This document shows positions 1 through 10,940 of a stretch of 64,000 nt of DNA, piece by piece. The notes under the pieces are model-generated. The model made no database searches. It was not told where the DNA came from and worked only from the letters and a program-made list of their open reading frames with translations. Numbering within the stretch: the first letter of the stretch is position 1; each line of letters begins with the position of its first letter. A program made the translations under genes and the position numbers. This stretch comes from Aphrocallistes beatrix (Eukaryota > Porifera > Hexactinellida > Sceptrulophora > Aphrocallistidae): the NCBI GenBank assembly GCA_963281255.1, contig OY725495.1, positions 1,984,001 through 2,048,000 on the forward strand. The letters run 5' to 3'.

Positions 1-180
1 CCAATGAAATTTCCTTGAATGTCCTCTATAAATTAGGTGATTTTTGAAAAAAAAATTTTCTTGCTTCTTGAGCTCCCGAAAAGTATATTTTGCAGATAAC
101 TCATCGAGCACAGTTTCCACAAAAGAATTTCAGGAGAAAATACTGAAAACTTTTTGAGTTAGTTCTGGAAAGAAACACTA
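1..180 (+). repeat. Foldback-element arm fragment (family Z)
   Basis: This stretch matches one arm of the large foldback repeat centred near 42190, running from the tract beginning TTCCTTGAATGTCCTC to the tract with ACTTTTTGAGTTAGTTCTGG. Only one arm is present and the left end is cut by the window. No coding potential. Bases 181-453 that follow show no feature I can recognise. Confidence 0.7.
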
Positions 181-461
181 ACCTTAATTATTGCAGGATT
201 TTCATTTTTGCTAGCACTATATGAACAAGAAATGAAAGTGAAATATTTGTACAGTAAAAATATTCTAAACATCATTTCTTATCGTCAGGAATGATAATGA
301 TGACTTGCTAGCATCAGATTTGTTATAGTTTCAAATTCTAAGGCAAAATAATCAACCATAGGAATATTTGACTTACTCATAATTACCAACCCTCCAGGGA
401 AATGACTTATGATCCAGATCGTGTTTTTAGTTGATCGATTTTATTCAAAAAATCATATGTG

Positions 462-1061
462 CAGGGGCGGCGCCAGCCTCAAAACCCTGGTGGGGCGAAG
501 CGTGGGCGGGTCGATTTCCGATGGGGCGAATCAATTCCCCTTTGTTTATCAAAATCGCTGAGACACTTGAAATTCCCGTAATTATTCAACATTTTTTATA
601 TAAATTTTAGTCATACGCACATACCCACATAAATTTTGTTATCCTTACAAGTTACTTAGAATGCAAATTACAATGGTATGTGCATAGAAAACAGTAAGCA
701 CCGTGTACGGATAAAGATACCTCGTGGCATATGCGACATGCGGATCTGATTGCATGTTCATCAGGCATGTTCGTCTGCATGAATATGCAAGACATGAAAT
801 ATTGCGCAGTATTTTCAAGGAGATGAACATACAGTCAGTTTCGCAATTACATCCCGACATTTCTGTCATGTGAGTGGCTGTAGCAATTAATCAGGGACAT
901 AACAGCATCGTACCGGTGTATACATACATAATATCAGAATTTTTGACTAAAAATAAAAAATTAAATTATAAATAAATAAATTTCGCCCCACCGGAGGTGG
1001 AGCGAGATGTTTGGCTGGTGGGGCGGTCGCCCTACCGCGCCATACCCTGTCGCCGCCACCG
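462..1061. mobile_element. hAT-like MITE with 8-bp duplication
   Basis: The ends are imperfect inverted repeats: the left starts CAGGGGCGGCGCCAG and the reverse complement of the right starts CGGTGGCGGCGACAG. The element is flanked by a perfect 8-bp direct repeat CATATGTG at 454-461 and 1062-1069. CA/CG-starting GC-rich ends and an 8-bp duplication are what hAT elements leave. At 600 bp and with no transposase it is non-autonomous. Subterminal GTGGGGCGA-type tracts recur on both sides. The small ORFs across it are not conserved with anything I know. Confidence 0.8.
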
Positions 1062-1392
1062 CATATGTGTACTCCTTTCTATTCAATAAGGGACATCGAG
1101 GATGAAAAGCTAAATAGGACTAATTCCCAGTGTGAACAACTATTCTCTACACTCGGAAGGATATCGACACAAATAGCTTATGCTTTATATGCGACTGGAG
1201 AATGTTTTTATAAGTCAATATTTTTCTTAATTATAAACCTGCTCCACTATATAACATATACTGCCCTGCTTTAAATTTGCTGACTACAATGTAAGAGTTG
1301 TTTATGGTTAATTCGAATGTGTTGATTCTAAAATTGGCATCAAAATTTCCATATCACGTCAAATTTCATCACAAACGATGACACAAAAATAA

Positions 1393-1521
1393 ATGAATTT
1401 GTTAAAAGATCCTATTTTGGGATGCGTTTAGATAAACAAGACAAGACATGGACACCACACTTTGTCTGCCGCTCTTGTGTAGAAAATTTAAGACAGTGGA
1501 CAAAAGGAAACACATTGACTT
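1393..1521 (+). pseudogene. N-terminal fragment of a recurrent transposon-associated protein
   Basis: One frame reads about 43 residues with the order F-V-K-R-x-Y-F-G-x-x-L, DKQDKTWTPH, C-R-S-C-V-E-x-L-R-Q-W. From memory, this is the N-terminal cysteine-containing box of an uncharacterised protein found in many copies in invertebrate genomes (related text usually reads YFG.KLGDQDK.WAPH..C..C...LR.W). There is no start codon in frame and the fragment is cut at its 3' side by Helitron sequence from about 1528. A C-terminal fragment of what I believe is the same family lies at 41229-41700. Function unknown; probably a mobile-element protein. Confidence 0.6.
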
Positions 1522-1527
1522 TTTTCA

Positions 1528-1710
1528 AGCAAATCTCAATTATAAAAAAGGTGACAATGGCGTCATAATTCCATAATGAACCGAAATTTTCGTCTGAGGT
1601 CAGAAATTAGTAGAACCACGGCCATAAGACTCACGTTCCAAAAATCTGCTTTCTGCGCCTGGCAGTTTCTTCAATCAATTTTTTACAGAAATATATATCA
1701 TACTGTCCAA
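1528..1710 (-). mobile_element. Helitron fragment (family Y)
   Basis: It matches the internal part of family Y (tract with GGTGACAATGGCGTCATAATTCC and the tract ending GGCAGTTTCTTCAATCAATT) as seen at 5640-5870 and 33300-33450. Neither terminal signature is present. The ORF at 1576-1758 is a chance frame through this repeat. Confidence 0.7.
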
Positions 1711-1861
1711 CCTAGTAGCTACTTCAAATCGGGATTTCTAACGTGGGCCAGACCGTAAACTTTGAACCCAAAATTTGGGCAATATTATTTATGGTAGACT
1801 ACGACTTGCCAATTCTTCAATCGAATCAGACAAAAAAAAATAATCCTAGCGTTTTAATATA

Positions 1862-2158
1862 CAGGAGAACGTCAGTTATCCGAACACTTCAGTTATCCGA
1901 ACCCCTTGGTTGACCAAACTAAAATATACAAAATTTATAAATTATGCATCCTTGAGTTGAGAATTGAAAGTAGTACACTGCCATCATTTTATATACTATT
2001 GATGATACTCACACAGAACAATATGAATTTTACTCATATTCATCATTATGAGCACTTAGTACTACTGACCAGCATTTCTATAAAATTACATAACAACCTC
2101 ATTTCAGTTATCCGAACCCCCTCGGTCCCAGCCCGTTCGGATAACTGATGTCCTACTG
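1862..2158. mobile_element. pogo/Tc1-type MITE, TA flanks
   Basis: Inverted ends: left CAGGAGAACGTCAGTTATCC, right (reverse complement) CAGTAGGACATCAGTTATCC, flanked by TA on both sides (1860-1861, 2159-2160). The motif CAGTTATCCGAAC occurs twice at the left and once internally at the right, giving subterminal repeats. 297 bp, no transposase. Ends of this kind are typical of pogo/Tigger-like members of the Tc1/mariner superfamily. Confidence 0.8.
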
Positions 2159-2199
2159 TATAAGATTACTAATTTTGTTTTATACTTTTCATCTAAAAC

Positions 2200-2686
2200 A
2201 AGAGCGATTCACTTGCTTACGCTGCGCGGCTGGCAGACACTTTGTGTCCGCCTGAGGTCATTGATTAATTATAAGGGAGAGAACATCTCGAAATACGTCT
2301 GTGCTACAGTTGTAATAGATATCGCACAAAAATCTCCAAATTAGTCAATTTAAAAAATTTTGATGCGTAATGATGACGTCATAACAGAGTGATGAGTCAT
2401 CATTTTTTTATGATAGTTACATCATATGTGAGATATAATAATATACATAAATATACACATTCTATTAAAATTTCAGCCTATTTTTCCATAAAGAGAATAA
2501 ATAAAATTCCATCGCAAATGGCTTGCAAATGTGATCCCCTTTATTATTAATCAATGCGTGCCCATGCGCCCTAAGGGCGACTTTGGCGGACACAGTGTTC
2601 GCCAGCCGCGTAGTGCAAGCGAGCGAAGCGCGCTTGTATATATATATATAAACATTAATCGAGTTTTAATAGTAAGGATGCATAAT
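2200..2686 (-). mobile_element. Nested non-autonomous Helitrons (family Y)
   Basis: A minus-strand copy starts, on the plus strand, with a degenerate 3' end (CAAGAGCGATTCACTTGC) preceded by A. It finishes with the complement of the family 5' end (AATCGAGTTTTAATAGTAAG, then GA followed by T at 2687). Just before that, a plus-strand 3' end (GAAGCGCGCTTG, then T) occurs at about 2622-2633, followed by a TA microsatellite. The simplest reading is one Helitron inserted in opposite orientation into the TA tract of another. Confidence 0.7.
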
Positions 2687-3660
2687 TTCTTCGTAATGTG
2701 TAATAGTTAATAAATTCATTTATAATGCGCCAATCGCTGCTGGTGCTACGTTACAAAATTAGCTAGAATGGTTGTACTTTGTAAGAGTGTGCTTAGTTGA
2801 AAATGGGATGGTAGACAACCACAAAATTTCCAGCTTCCACAATGATTGAAAGTGAAAATAATGATAAACACTCCATGTAATGTACGTATATTGATTCACA
2901 ACACTTAAAAACGATATGCCTACCCATCAGATGCACCACCAAAAGTGGTGTCTGACGGCATGTTATTTAACAACCCGATATATTTTCCGTAGTCGACCAT
3001 TTGAGGAATTTATTCAATGAAATGTGATTTAATTTTGAAAAATGTCAACCAACAGACCAATAATACAGCTGTAGGTATGATAGGTAATCAAAATCCGATT
3101 GCACTCTTAAGTTATAAAAATATCCAAAATGTACAAGTATAACTAAATATGGGAAGACCAGGATAGATCTAGCCCTACTACAGGTAGGGATTCTCCTTCC
3201 CTGAAAATATTTTAGATCCTTTTAACGTGCCGAAAATTGGACTAGATCTAAACCTGCGAACCACTCCTCGAGGGGTATTTAGCTCTCCCTAAAATGAATT
3301 ATAATATTATTATCATTTTCAATAATGGAATTTAATAGTCTCAACAATTCTCGAGTTTCTAAACAATCCAAAGATAAATAAATGAATCAAAATTATAAAG
3401 GAATAATATCTTTACATTTTACAACCTAAATCTAATAAACGGATATAACCAACTCTATATCAAAATAAGGGTGGTGTTTCCCATGGGAAATTTGTTTTTT
3501 GTTAAAAATGTGCCCAAAGTGCTTTTTTAAAATTTTTAGATCCTTATAGGGGTTCTAAAGATTATTTCCGATTTTTATAACTCCAACGCAAAAATATTTC
3601 TCCACTTGGAGCCACTTGAATCACCAGGTGTCGCTCTAAAAACGAGAGATTTTAAAACGA
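2687..3660. other. Unassigned intergenic sequence
   Basis: No ORF, RNA gene or repeat boundary that I can support. The region is AT-rich with a few local inverted words. Confidence 0.5.
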
Positions 3661-3699
3661 AATGTCCCACATCTGTAACTTCTTTTAACAGTGCCAGAA

Positions 3700-3860
3700 C
3701 AATTCTTGCTAAGTATTAGATTTCCAGCAATTTGATATATATATTAACCATATTAGATTTTGTTTGACCTTGCCTAGCGATGACCAGGAATTTTCACACA
3801 TTCCTGGTCATTGCTAGGTAAAGGCAACCAAAATATTCTTCATATATGGTCAATATATAT
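3700..3860. repeat. Palindromic repeat with a strong hairpin
   Basis: A stem of about 20 pairs is formed by GCCTAGCGATGACCAGGAAT and its near-complement ATTCCTGGTCATTGCTAGG around 3771-3822, with a loop of TTTCACAC. Weaker pairing continues outward. It looks like a small foldback MITE. A pogo-like end, CAGTCAGGGTCGCTTATTAT preceded by TA, begins just after it at 3862 and matches the MITE at 26749-26904; its partner end is not found here. Confidence 0.55.
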
Positions 3861-4066
3861 ACAGTCAGGGTCGCTTATTATGAACCCGCTTAATATGAAC
3901 ATTCGTTTATTATGAACTAACCTCCTGGTCCCAATTTCATTTTTTAGATAGGATTTGCATTGAATCAAGTTCGATGTGAAAATATTTGATATATCATATT
4001 TTGAAGTTAAGTACAACTATAAGTTGTTGATTAAGGATGTTTGGATGTTATTTAATATTAGGATAC

Positions 4067-4612
4067 AATAAAAACTAATGGAAAACAAGCCTTCAAAAAA
4101 AATTGCAGCTTTGTAGCTTGTTTTTGTAGCTTGTTTTTAGCAATAAAAAATCAATTTTGCACGGGAGGTATCTTCAGTTACCAAGGTCGAAGAGTAGAAA
4201 ACTCTACTGTTTTGGAAAGATCTCGTAACGAAGAACAAAATGATAGTGACAGATTTTCGATATTCTACTTCAGAAAAACGTTAAAATATTTGTTCATATG
4301 AAAATCTGCTTATAAATATCATACCTACGAAATCGGAAAGAAAAATTTATTTGGGTTAAAATGGAAAATTCTACTTTATTATTTTCTCTACTCAACCATT
4401 TCGTGCAAGAATAATTGAGTCAAATAAACCATTGAAGTATCCTTGAATGTCCTCTACAAATTAGGGGACTTTTAAAACAATTTTTTTTTCTTGCCTCTTG
4501 AGCTCCCAAAAAGTGTATTTTTGCATTTAACTGATCGAGAACGACACAAAAAATTTCAGTAGAAAATAAACTTTTTGAGCTAGTTCTGGAAGGAAACACC
4601 ACCCTGAAAATA
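4067..4612 (+). repeat. Foldback-element half copy (family Z)
   Basis: The sequence follows one arm of the foldback at 41760-42722, from GGATACAATAAAAACTAATGG to GAAGGAAACACCACCCTG, and stops about 10 bp from the SF3B4 splice donor at 4624. It therefore occupies the start of SF3B4 intron 1. The ORF at 4420-4602 is a product of this repeat. Confidence 0.7.
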
Positions 4613-4624
4613 AAAAGTACTTAC

Positions 4625-4937
4625 GAATAAAAAGGTTCGCGCCAACATCCAAGTTTTTGTGATGAACAGAAGGTTTATTCACCCGAATTGGCTTATTAAA
4701 AATGCGAATCATATTCATTATTTTGATTGCATAATCAGCATCATTCTCATTTAAAAATTCCACAAAACCATAACCCTGAGTTTGTTGAGTAATACGATCT
4801 TTCGGCATATGAACACTTTGTACTGGACCAGCTTGAAGAAATAGTTCCCAAAGGAGGGGTTCGGAAACTCTCTCGTCTAACCCGCCGACGTATATTGTTG
4901 CATCCTGGTTCCGCTCGCTAATCGGACCAGCTGCCAT
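4625..4937 (-). CDS. SF3B4: SF3B4, first coding exon (splicing factor 3B subunit 4)
   Basis: SF3B4 (SAP49) is an RNA-binding subunit of the U2 snRNP SF3b complex, which helps the U2 particle engage the branch-point region in the nucleus. The exon encodes the N-terminal 104 residues: the canonical start [20 protein letters not shown] followed by the first RRM, with the RNP2-type strand IYVGGL (residues 15-20), the acidic and aromatic stretch [12 protein letters not shown], and the RNP1-type strand GYGFVEFL (about residues 55-62). It ends at the conserved KNLDVGAN segment. The reading frame runs into a GTAAGT donor at 4624-4619, so the exon is 313 bp and ends in phase 1. The start codon matches the family start exactly. 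The second RRM and the proline-rich tail must lie further left; I found no matching exon in 1-4600, so intron 1 is at least several kb if the gene is complete. The sequence differs from other animals at several positions (for example [12 protein letters not shown]) but has no break. Confidence 0.92.
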
Positions 4938-5640
4938 AAATCATTAATAAATATAAAACCTAAATTGCATAAAAAAATAAAAAATTGGAAATTATGATAT
5001 TAATTTCCAATCGATATATGCTGAAAACAAAACAGAAAAGTAGCAATAATCTATATATATCTATCTCCATTGGATTGGATTAGAAACCATGGCCGTTTAA
5101 AATTATAGATATCATCAATAAATACATCTGTCCTACTGTTATAACCAATATTACTCGAAAAATCACCAAATTTGTCAATTTTACAATTTTTGATGCATAA
5201 AGATGATGTCATTAAGTACTGCTATAAGTTGTCGAATAAGAATATTTGCATGTTATTTAATATTCCAAAGCAGTTAAAATTGATGGAAATTATGGGATAT
5301 AGTATATAAATATTTTCTAAACCCTATTTACTCAGACTTTTTTCTCAGCAATTATAAATGTGATAACTTTTTGAAAATTCAACATAGAAGCGATAAATCA
5401 ACGGTTTTTACTAGTTCTCGAAGAGTAGAACATAATGAACAGACAGAATTCAGATATTACTAAATTAGTACTACTATAAGTTGTTGATTAAGGGTGTTTG
5501 GATGATAATTATTTAACCAATTTTTTTTTTTTAAAATTTTCTGTTGAAATATTTCCATTATTAATGCAGTTTTGCAGATAAATCTGCGATTCAAATCTGC
5601 ACCGAAAAAATTAAATGAATCGGTTGAAAAAGTCAAAAGT
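4938..5640. other. SF3B4 upstream region with Helitron fragments
   Basis: This is the 5' side of SF3B4 on the minus strand. I see no convincing promoter element. A family Y fragment covers about 5095-5215 (tract with ATCACCAAATTTGTCAATTT). The rest is AT-rich and unassigned. Confidence 0.45.
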
Positions 5641-5877
5641 TAGCTAATATAGGAAAGGCCAACTTTAACATACACATTCTAATTTCAGCCTTCTATCACC
5701 TGAGTTATGGTCGAAAAACTGAAATTTGCAATTTTAAAAAGTCACAATGACGTCATAATTCCATGATGAGTCGACATTTTCGTCTGAGCTCAGAACATAG
5801 TGGAGCCATAGCCAAAAGACTCCCACATGCCAAAAATCAGCTTTTGTACCTGGCAGTTTCTTCAATCAATTCGTTAC

Positions 5878-5910
<33 letters not shown>

Positions 5911-5940
5911 TATACACATATTAATCGAGTTTTAATAGTA
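5640..5940 (-). mobile_element. Helitron 5' portion (family Y)
   Basis: It carries the internal family tract, the (TA)n microsatellite at about 5877-5910, and the complement of the family 5' end (TTAATCGAGTTTTAATAGTA then ATGA, followed by T). The 3' hairpin end is missing. Confidence 0.7.
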
Positions 5941-5944
5941 ATGA

Positions 5945-6600
5945 TATTTTCCAAGTTCTGTCTTGGACCTCCAGATTCAATTAAAAACCCCATTTAGGGT
6001 CCAAAAAGAGATATCTCTCAATCTCTCTAAATATATGCCTAAATTCGTTTTTCTAAATTCATAATATACTTTTTATAACGGTATATATATGATTCATTGA
6101 TGATAATTGCACTACATACTGTGGAATGCTATGTTTTAGATATTTATCATTTGATGACGTAGCGTTTTTCGAAAATCCTAACTCTGAAACTAAAAGTCGT
6201 ACACTCTCGTTCAACTTTTTAGAATCCCTTTATTCATTCTAAACTGATGGATTATACTTTGTAGTTCTAGGAATATGAATTATTAATCACAATTATTTCA
6301 AAATATTCGGGGTTAAGGGCCTCTAGGAAATTTGTGGATTTTCAGTTAATTTTGCAATTTTCTTCATCAGTACAAATGCGAATAAATGCCTATGAATGCT
6401 TTTATTTATCCTTAATAACTCATTTTACATTGTTCTTTACTTTTAAACTTAAAATCCTTATATCTCGGAATAATAAAGGCAAAAAGGCATTGGTTTGATA
6501 TAGAGGCTTGAAATTTCAACAGTTGTTCCAGATCCTTATGCGATGAACGTAGGACACTCGATTTTCGATATCTTATAACTTAACGATATTATTGCTTCGT
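5945..6600 (-). mobile_element. Fragment of TTAA-inserting element X
   Basis: It is collinear, in reverse, with the central part of X at 59015-62274 (tracts AGAGATATCTCTC, CTACATACTGTGGAATG, CGATTTTCGATATCTTATAA). Both termini are missing. No coding potential. An internal stretch with AATATTCGGGGTTAAGGGCC is present here and at 59740-59770 but absent from the copy at 8690-10275. Confidence 0.7.
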
Positions 6601-6683
6601 CTAGAAATTTTGGACACAACTAGGAAATTATAACTATTCACTTTTTATTGATGGAAATACATAGGATCAGGTATTTCAACTTT

Positions 6684-7790
6684 AGCTGCAGTGGCATAGC
6701 CAGGGAGGAGGGCTTGAGGCCATGCCACCCCAAATATTATTTGGAAGTCTATTTAATATTCAAATTAGCTAGACTTTCTTGTTAAAAATAGTATTGCAAA
6801 AATGATGGCATCTTTCCGTCACTTTTCGCCATTTCAATTGATGATATCTTCTGGATAAAGTTAGATCTCACGTCCACCCTCTAGCGATTTTGGAATCCCT
6901 AATTTACCATAGTGAGAGTTTGCAATTTGTCTGAGATCCCATGCAAAATTATATAGGATGTAAATACAATATGATCCTGTTGCTGTTGATCAGGTAACTG
7001 ATTGTGTTAACTTCTCAACCTAAAACCCCAGAATTGTCTACAGAGCAACAACTTGCAAAGGGATCTTTTGCAATATTTCAACCCACAAACTTTTGCAGAA
7101 GCAATACTCATCGAGTTTTCTTGCTATCTAGATACTCTTGTCTGTAATCGACACATAATACTTCCACAAATGATTGGAGTTCGAAATTCTGCAAAAATAC
7201 CTCTTTGCAGGTCTTTGTTCCATATTTTTATGACTGCCCTCAAATCTTTATTCGGGTCTATAAATTACTGGTTTGATTCTTGGTTCGCTGTGAGTTCGAG
7301 ATTGAAGGTATATTAAACGCTAGCATTTGAGGACTGGGGCTCCAAACGCCCTTACTGAAATCCAGAGTGCAAATGGTTTAATAACATGTCAAAATTTGCT
7401 CTCCTTTTCTTTTCAATCCAAATTTGTTCCCAAATTTTTAGTTGTACCTCAATTTCAGAAGAATTAATAATGCATAGGCTCTATCACCTTTCCCAATTCA
7501 TCAAAGTACATCTTTATGCCCTGATTTCGAAAGAAGCTTCTGGAGCTTAAACATTTATTCAATTCATTGATAAAATGGAATGAGAACGTGTTTTCTATAG
7601 AATAACTCTTCTTTTCCAACAAATTTATTCTTTCTATAAATATTATTTGTTTAATAATTATATAATTATCCCTGGAACGACTTAGCTTGAAAAGTATAAA
7701 TAGCGTTGAACCCAATTCATTTTCACTTTCAGTTCACTTTTAATTAACTTTCATTTTCACTTTCAATATCCAAAATTGTTCCAGGGTCAA
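6684..7790. other. Unassigned region with a hAT-like end
   Basis: At 6691 the sequence CAGTGGCATAGCCAGGGAGG resembles the left end of hAT-type MITEs, but I cannot find a matching right end. The rest, to 7790, has no recognisable gene or repeat. The ORFs at 7053-7316 and 7464-7715 show no motif I recognise. Confidence 0.4.
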
Positions 7791-7799
7791 AACACTGTG

Positions 7800-8115
7800 T
7801 TATTCATAGAGATTTATTGGTTTAATACTTAAAATTTTAATAGAATGTGTATATTAATATATCTCAAATATGACACAACTATTATCAAAAGATGATGACT
7901 CTATTATCACGTCATCATTACGCCTCAAAAATTGAAGAATTGACAATTTTTGTATTTTTCGAGGGATATCGATTCTAACAGTGAGACCTGGCGTATTTAG
8001 AGATTTTATTTATCTTATAACTAATTACTGGGAACCTAGGCGCCCAAAGGACGACGCCTCTGGTGGACACAAAATGTCCGTCAGCCACGCAGCACAAGCG
8101 AGCAAAGCTCGTTTA
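7800..8115 (+). mobile_element. Helitron 3' portion (family Y)
   Basis: The copy begins inside the family (tract AAAATTTTAATAGAATGTGT) and runs to a degraded 3' end. The three GC-rich hairpins of the family are still visible, but the last one is mutated (GAGCAAAGCTCG then T). Confidence 0.7.
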
Positions 8116-8689
8116 TAATATAAATAAAATGCATAATACGAATGGCACGCGGAATGTCTTTAGCCCAGATTGTATTAGTTTCCTTTGTTGATCTATATTT
8201 ATTGTTTTCGTTTATATGTATGTGATATATCAACATACCACTTTACAAGTCAATACAATGATCCTATCAAGTTTTATGATGACTTGAGTAAACAGTGTTT
8301 GGATCGTTCATTATTTTCACTATAGATCTCAATCGTGCGCTTTTTCGAGCTATGATTTTCACGAATTTAAATCCATTTTGTCGCATAGACAATGCTATGA
8401 GTGATTGATTTCCTTTTGGTAATTGTGCTCCCTTATTTTCATTCGCTACCAATTGTTTTCGAGAATTTTCGCATGGACGATAGTCGATTGGAGATGAGTC
8501 ACGAGTTAGTTGCCCCTCAACTGCAACAAACGGGGAAATTACGGAGCGTGTGCGGAGTTTGAAAGTTGAAATCCGAAGAATCACTAATGAGGCAAATCAT
8601 ACTGCCCAAGGGATATCATCATGTGCAGTTGGGAAGATAGTCTACTAAGAACATGGGCTCCACGAGTTATCTCCACGAGTTAAAAACCA

Positions 8690-10275
8690 ATCAAAATAGC
8701 TTTATAAAGGAGTTCATTTATATAATGCTCGAGAAATCGCCAGTTTGATATCAGATATTTAGTGATAATAGGATCAGAAATAAAATTCTGATCATTTTTA
8801 AAAAAATTTGTTCGGATCCGACATTTGTTCGAGGGATATAGCTTATTATAGGTAAAGTTCAAGCATAATATCTCTCTATGGTCCCGAAAGAGGCCGATGT
8901 CATATCTTAAAAACTACTATTGGAGATATATAATCCTTACAATTAAAACTCGATTAATGTATATTTATATATATATATATATACTCATCACGGAATTATG
9001 ACGTCATTGTCACCTTTTTTATAATTAGAAATTTCTCCACTATAACTCAGTCATTTTAGGGGATAGAAGGCTGAAATTTTAATAGAATATGTATATTAAT
9101 ATACCTCACAAATGATGCAACTATTGTCAAAAAATGATGACTCATCACTCTGTTATGACGTCATCATTACGCATCAAAAATTTATAAATTGACAAATTTT
9201 GTGATTTTTCGTGCGATATCGATTATAACAGCAGGACAGACGTATTTAGAGATGTTATATCCCATATAATTAATCAATGGTGACCACAGGCGCCCAAAGG
9301 GCGCCTCCGGCGGACACAGTGTCCTGCCGCGCCGCACAAGCAAGCGAAGCGCGCTTGTCTATTTTAATCTCAAATGAAAGGATATATGCGAAAATATATA
9401 GGTTCCTCAAACATCCCTTTGGCAAAAAATAAATATTTCTCGACTTATCATTTACTTTATTGTAATACAAATTATATGGAGAACTTTGAATATATTAGAA
9501 AATGGCGAATCTAATCATGAAATATGTTTCCAAATGTGGCTATGATGCTTACTAATGAATACAATTGTCGTTAATAATGTATATAAAAGAATTGGGGCAC
9601 TTTTCATAATTATTTTGAAAGTTCTGGCCTTGGAGTTCCCAGATTTGGTCAAAAATTCCATTTAGAGTACAAAAAGAGATATCTCTCTATCTCTGTAAAT
9701 ATAAGCCCAAATTTTTAGTTCACACTTCGTAATATACTTTTGTAAGGATACTATATATACGAATCATTGATAATAATTGCACTACATCCTATGGAATGTC
9801 AAGTTTTAGATTTTTGTCATGTGATGACGTAGTATTTCCGAAAATTCTAACTTGGAAACTAAAAGTCGTAGACTTTCGTTCTAACTTCCTAATATACTTT
9901 TTGGAAACTCTTTATTCATTTATAATAACTCATTTTAAATTGTTCTTAACATCTAAACTTAAAATCTCTATATCTCGGGACTTTAAAATCTCAAAATTGA
10001 CCATCTTTAAAAAATAAAATTCAAAATTTGTTTAAAATTTCTAGAGTAGTTCCATATCCTTATGCATTCAACGTCCGCCCACTCGCTTTTCGATATCTTA
10101 TAACTTGGTGATTTCTTTCCTGATTTACCAAAAAACAGACATTTTTTGCCTTTTTTGGCCCCTTTTTTCATACATCAATAAAATTTACAATTTTTGTCAT
10201 TTTAACTGTCTTTTGGTCCTATGAGGTAGCAAATATGATGGTCAATCTATGATTCGATTTTGGAAGCAATTTTAC
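8690..10275 (-). mobile_element. Element X copy, interrupted by a Helitron
   Basis: The two halves (8690-8933 and 9358-10275) are collinear in reverse with the X copy at 59015-62274, and the gap between them is exactly one Helitron. The X termini with GGATACCGCCC are missing. It has no transposase. The ORFs at 8680-8862, 9270-9470 and 9796-10017 are chance frames. Confidence 0.75.
8934..9357 (+). mobile_element. Complete non-autonomous Helitron (family Y)
   Basis: The left end is TCCTTACAATTAAAACTCGA, preceded by A. The right end is a GC-rich hairpin region finishing CGAAGCGCGCTTG, followed by T. It sits in element X; joining the two flanks gives ATATATAATCTATTTTAATC, which matches the uninterrupted X copies near 35220 and 61725 (reverse complement) with no target duplication. 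Insertion between A and T without duplication, a TC start and a 3' hairpin are Helitron hallmarks. The final four bases are CTTG rather than the usual CTRR. 424 bp, no Rep/helicase gene. A TA tract follows the 5' end. Confidence 0.8.
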
Positions 10276-10940
10276 ATCTCTAAAGTTATATCATATATGT
10301 TGCTATTTCTATAATTCACCAGAATACTTTTAATTTTATGGTATATAGAATGGGTTGCTCATTCAATTTAGTATTTGTAACTAAGATGGCCTCCTCTTCC
10401 CCTCATACCCATCCAATCTTCTCGTGTATCGAGTGTATCGGCATCCGAGAGGAACACACATGGGTCGGATTACTTGTTAGGATATACTGGACTCGGAGTA
10501 CTGGGTGCGGATATACTTGGATCGTGTCTCTAGGATCGGGTATGTTTGGGTTGGATATGGTTGTGTCGAAGACTGATTCGGGTATATTTGTGTGGTGTAC
10601 CTGGAGTTTTACATATAATAGGTCGGGTGACTTGGGCGTGTATGCATACCGCCGAAGATCGAATATATACTCACTCCTTCCCACCACCCTTACAGTTAAG
10701 AATGCAAATCAAATATCGACAAAATTGAAACAATGGTTATGTAGCTATAATAGTTGCATTGTATTAAAGAACTTTGGTTTCATGTGAAACGTGTGCACAC
10801 TAAGTTATTTAATTCACTGCAACATAAAGACGTACTATCGTTTGTATTGTATTGGATTGGATTGACATCCTTATTAAATAATCAGGCGCTCCCTTCTCTT
10901 CAGACAATTTTTAGTAATGATTACATCATTTCTTAAACCG
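10276..10940. other. Unassigned, locally GC-richer tract
   Basis: At 10380-10690 the base composition is richer in G and C than its surroundings, and loose TGGGT/GGATAT words recur. Frames are open on both strands (10338-10787 plus, 10403-10687 minus), but their translations show no domain or family I know and look like by-products of the skewed composition. Confidence 0.35.

Noticed and set aside
8267..8584. 105-codon minus-strand frame as a gene
   Set aside because: No recognisable family or domain, sits between repeat copies, and no supporting splice sites or homologous copy in the window.
10338..10787. 149-codon plus-strand frame as a gene
   Set aside because: Both strands are open because of local base skew, no domain is visible, and the frame runs out into AT-rich DNA without a plausible splice structure.
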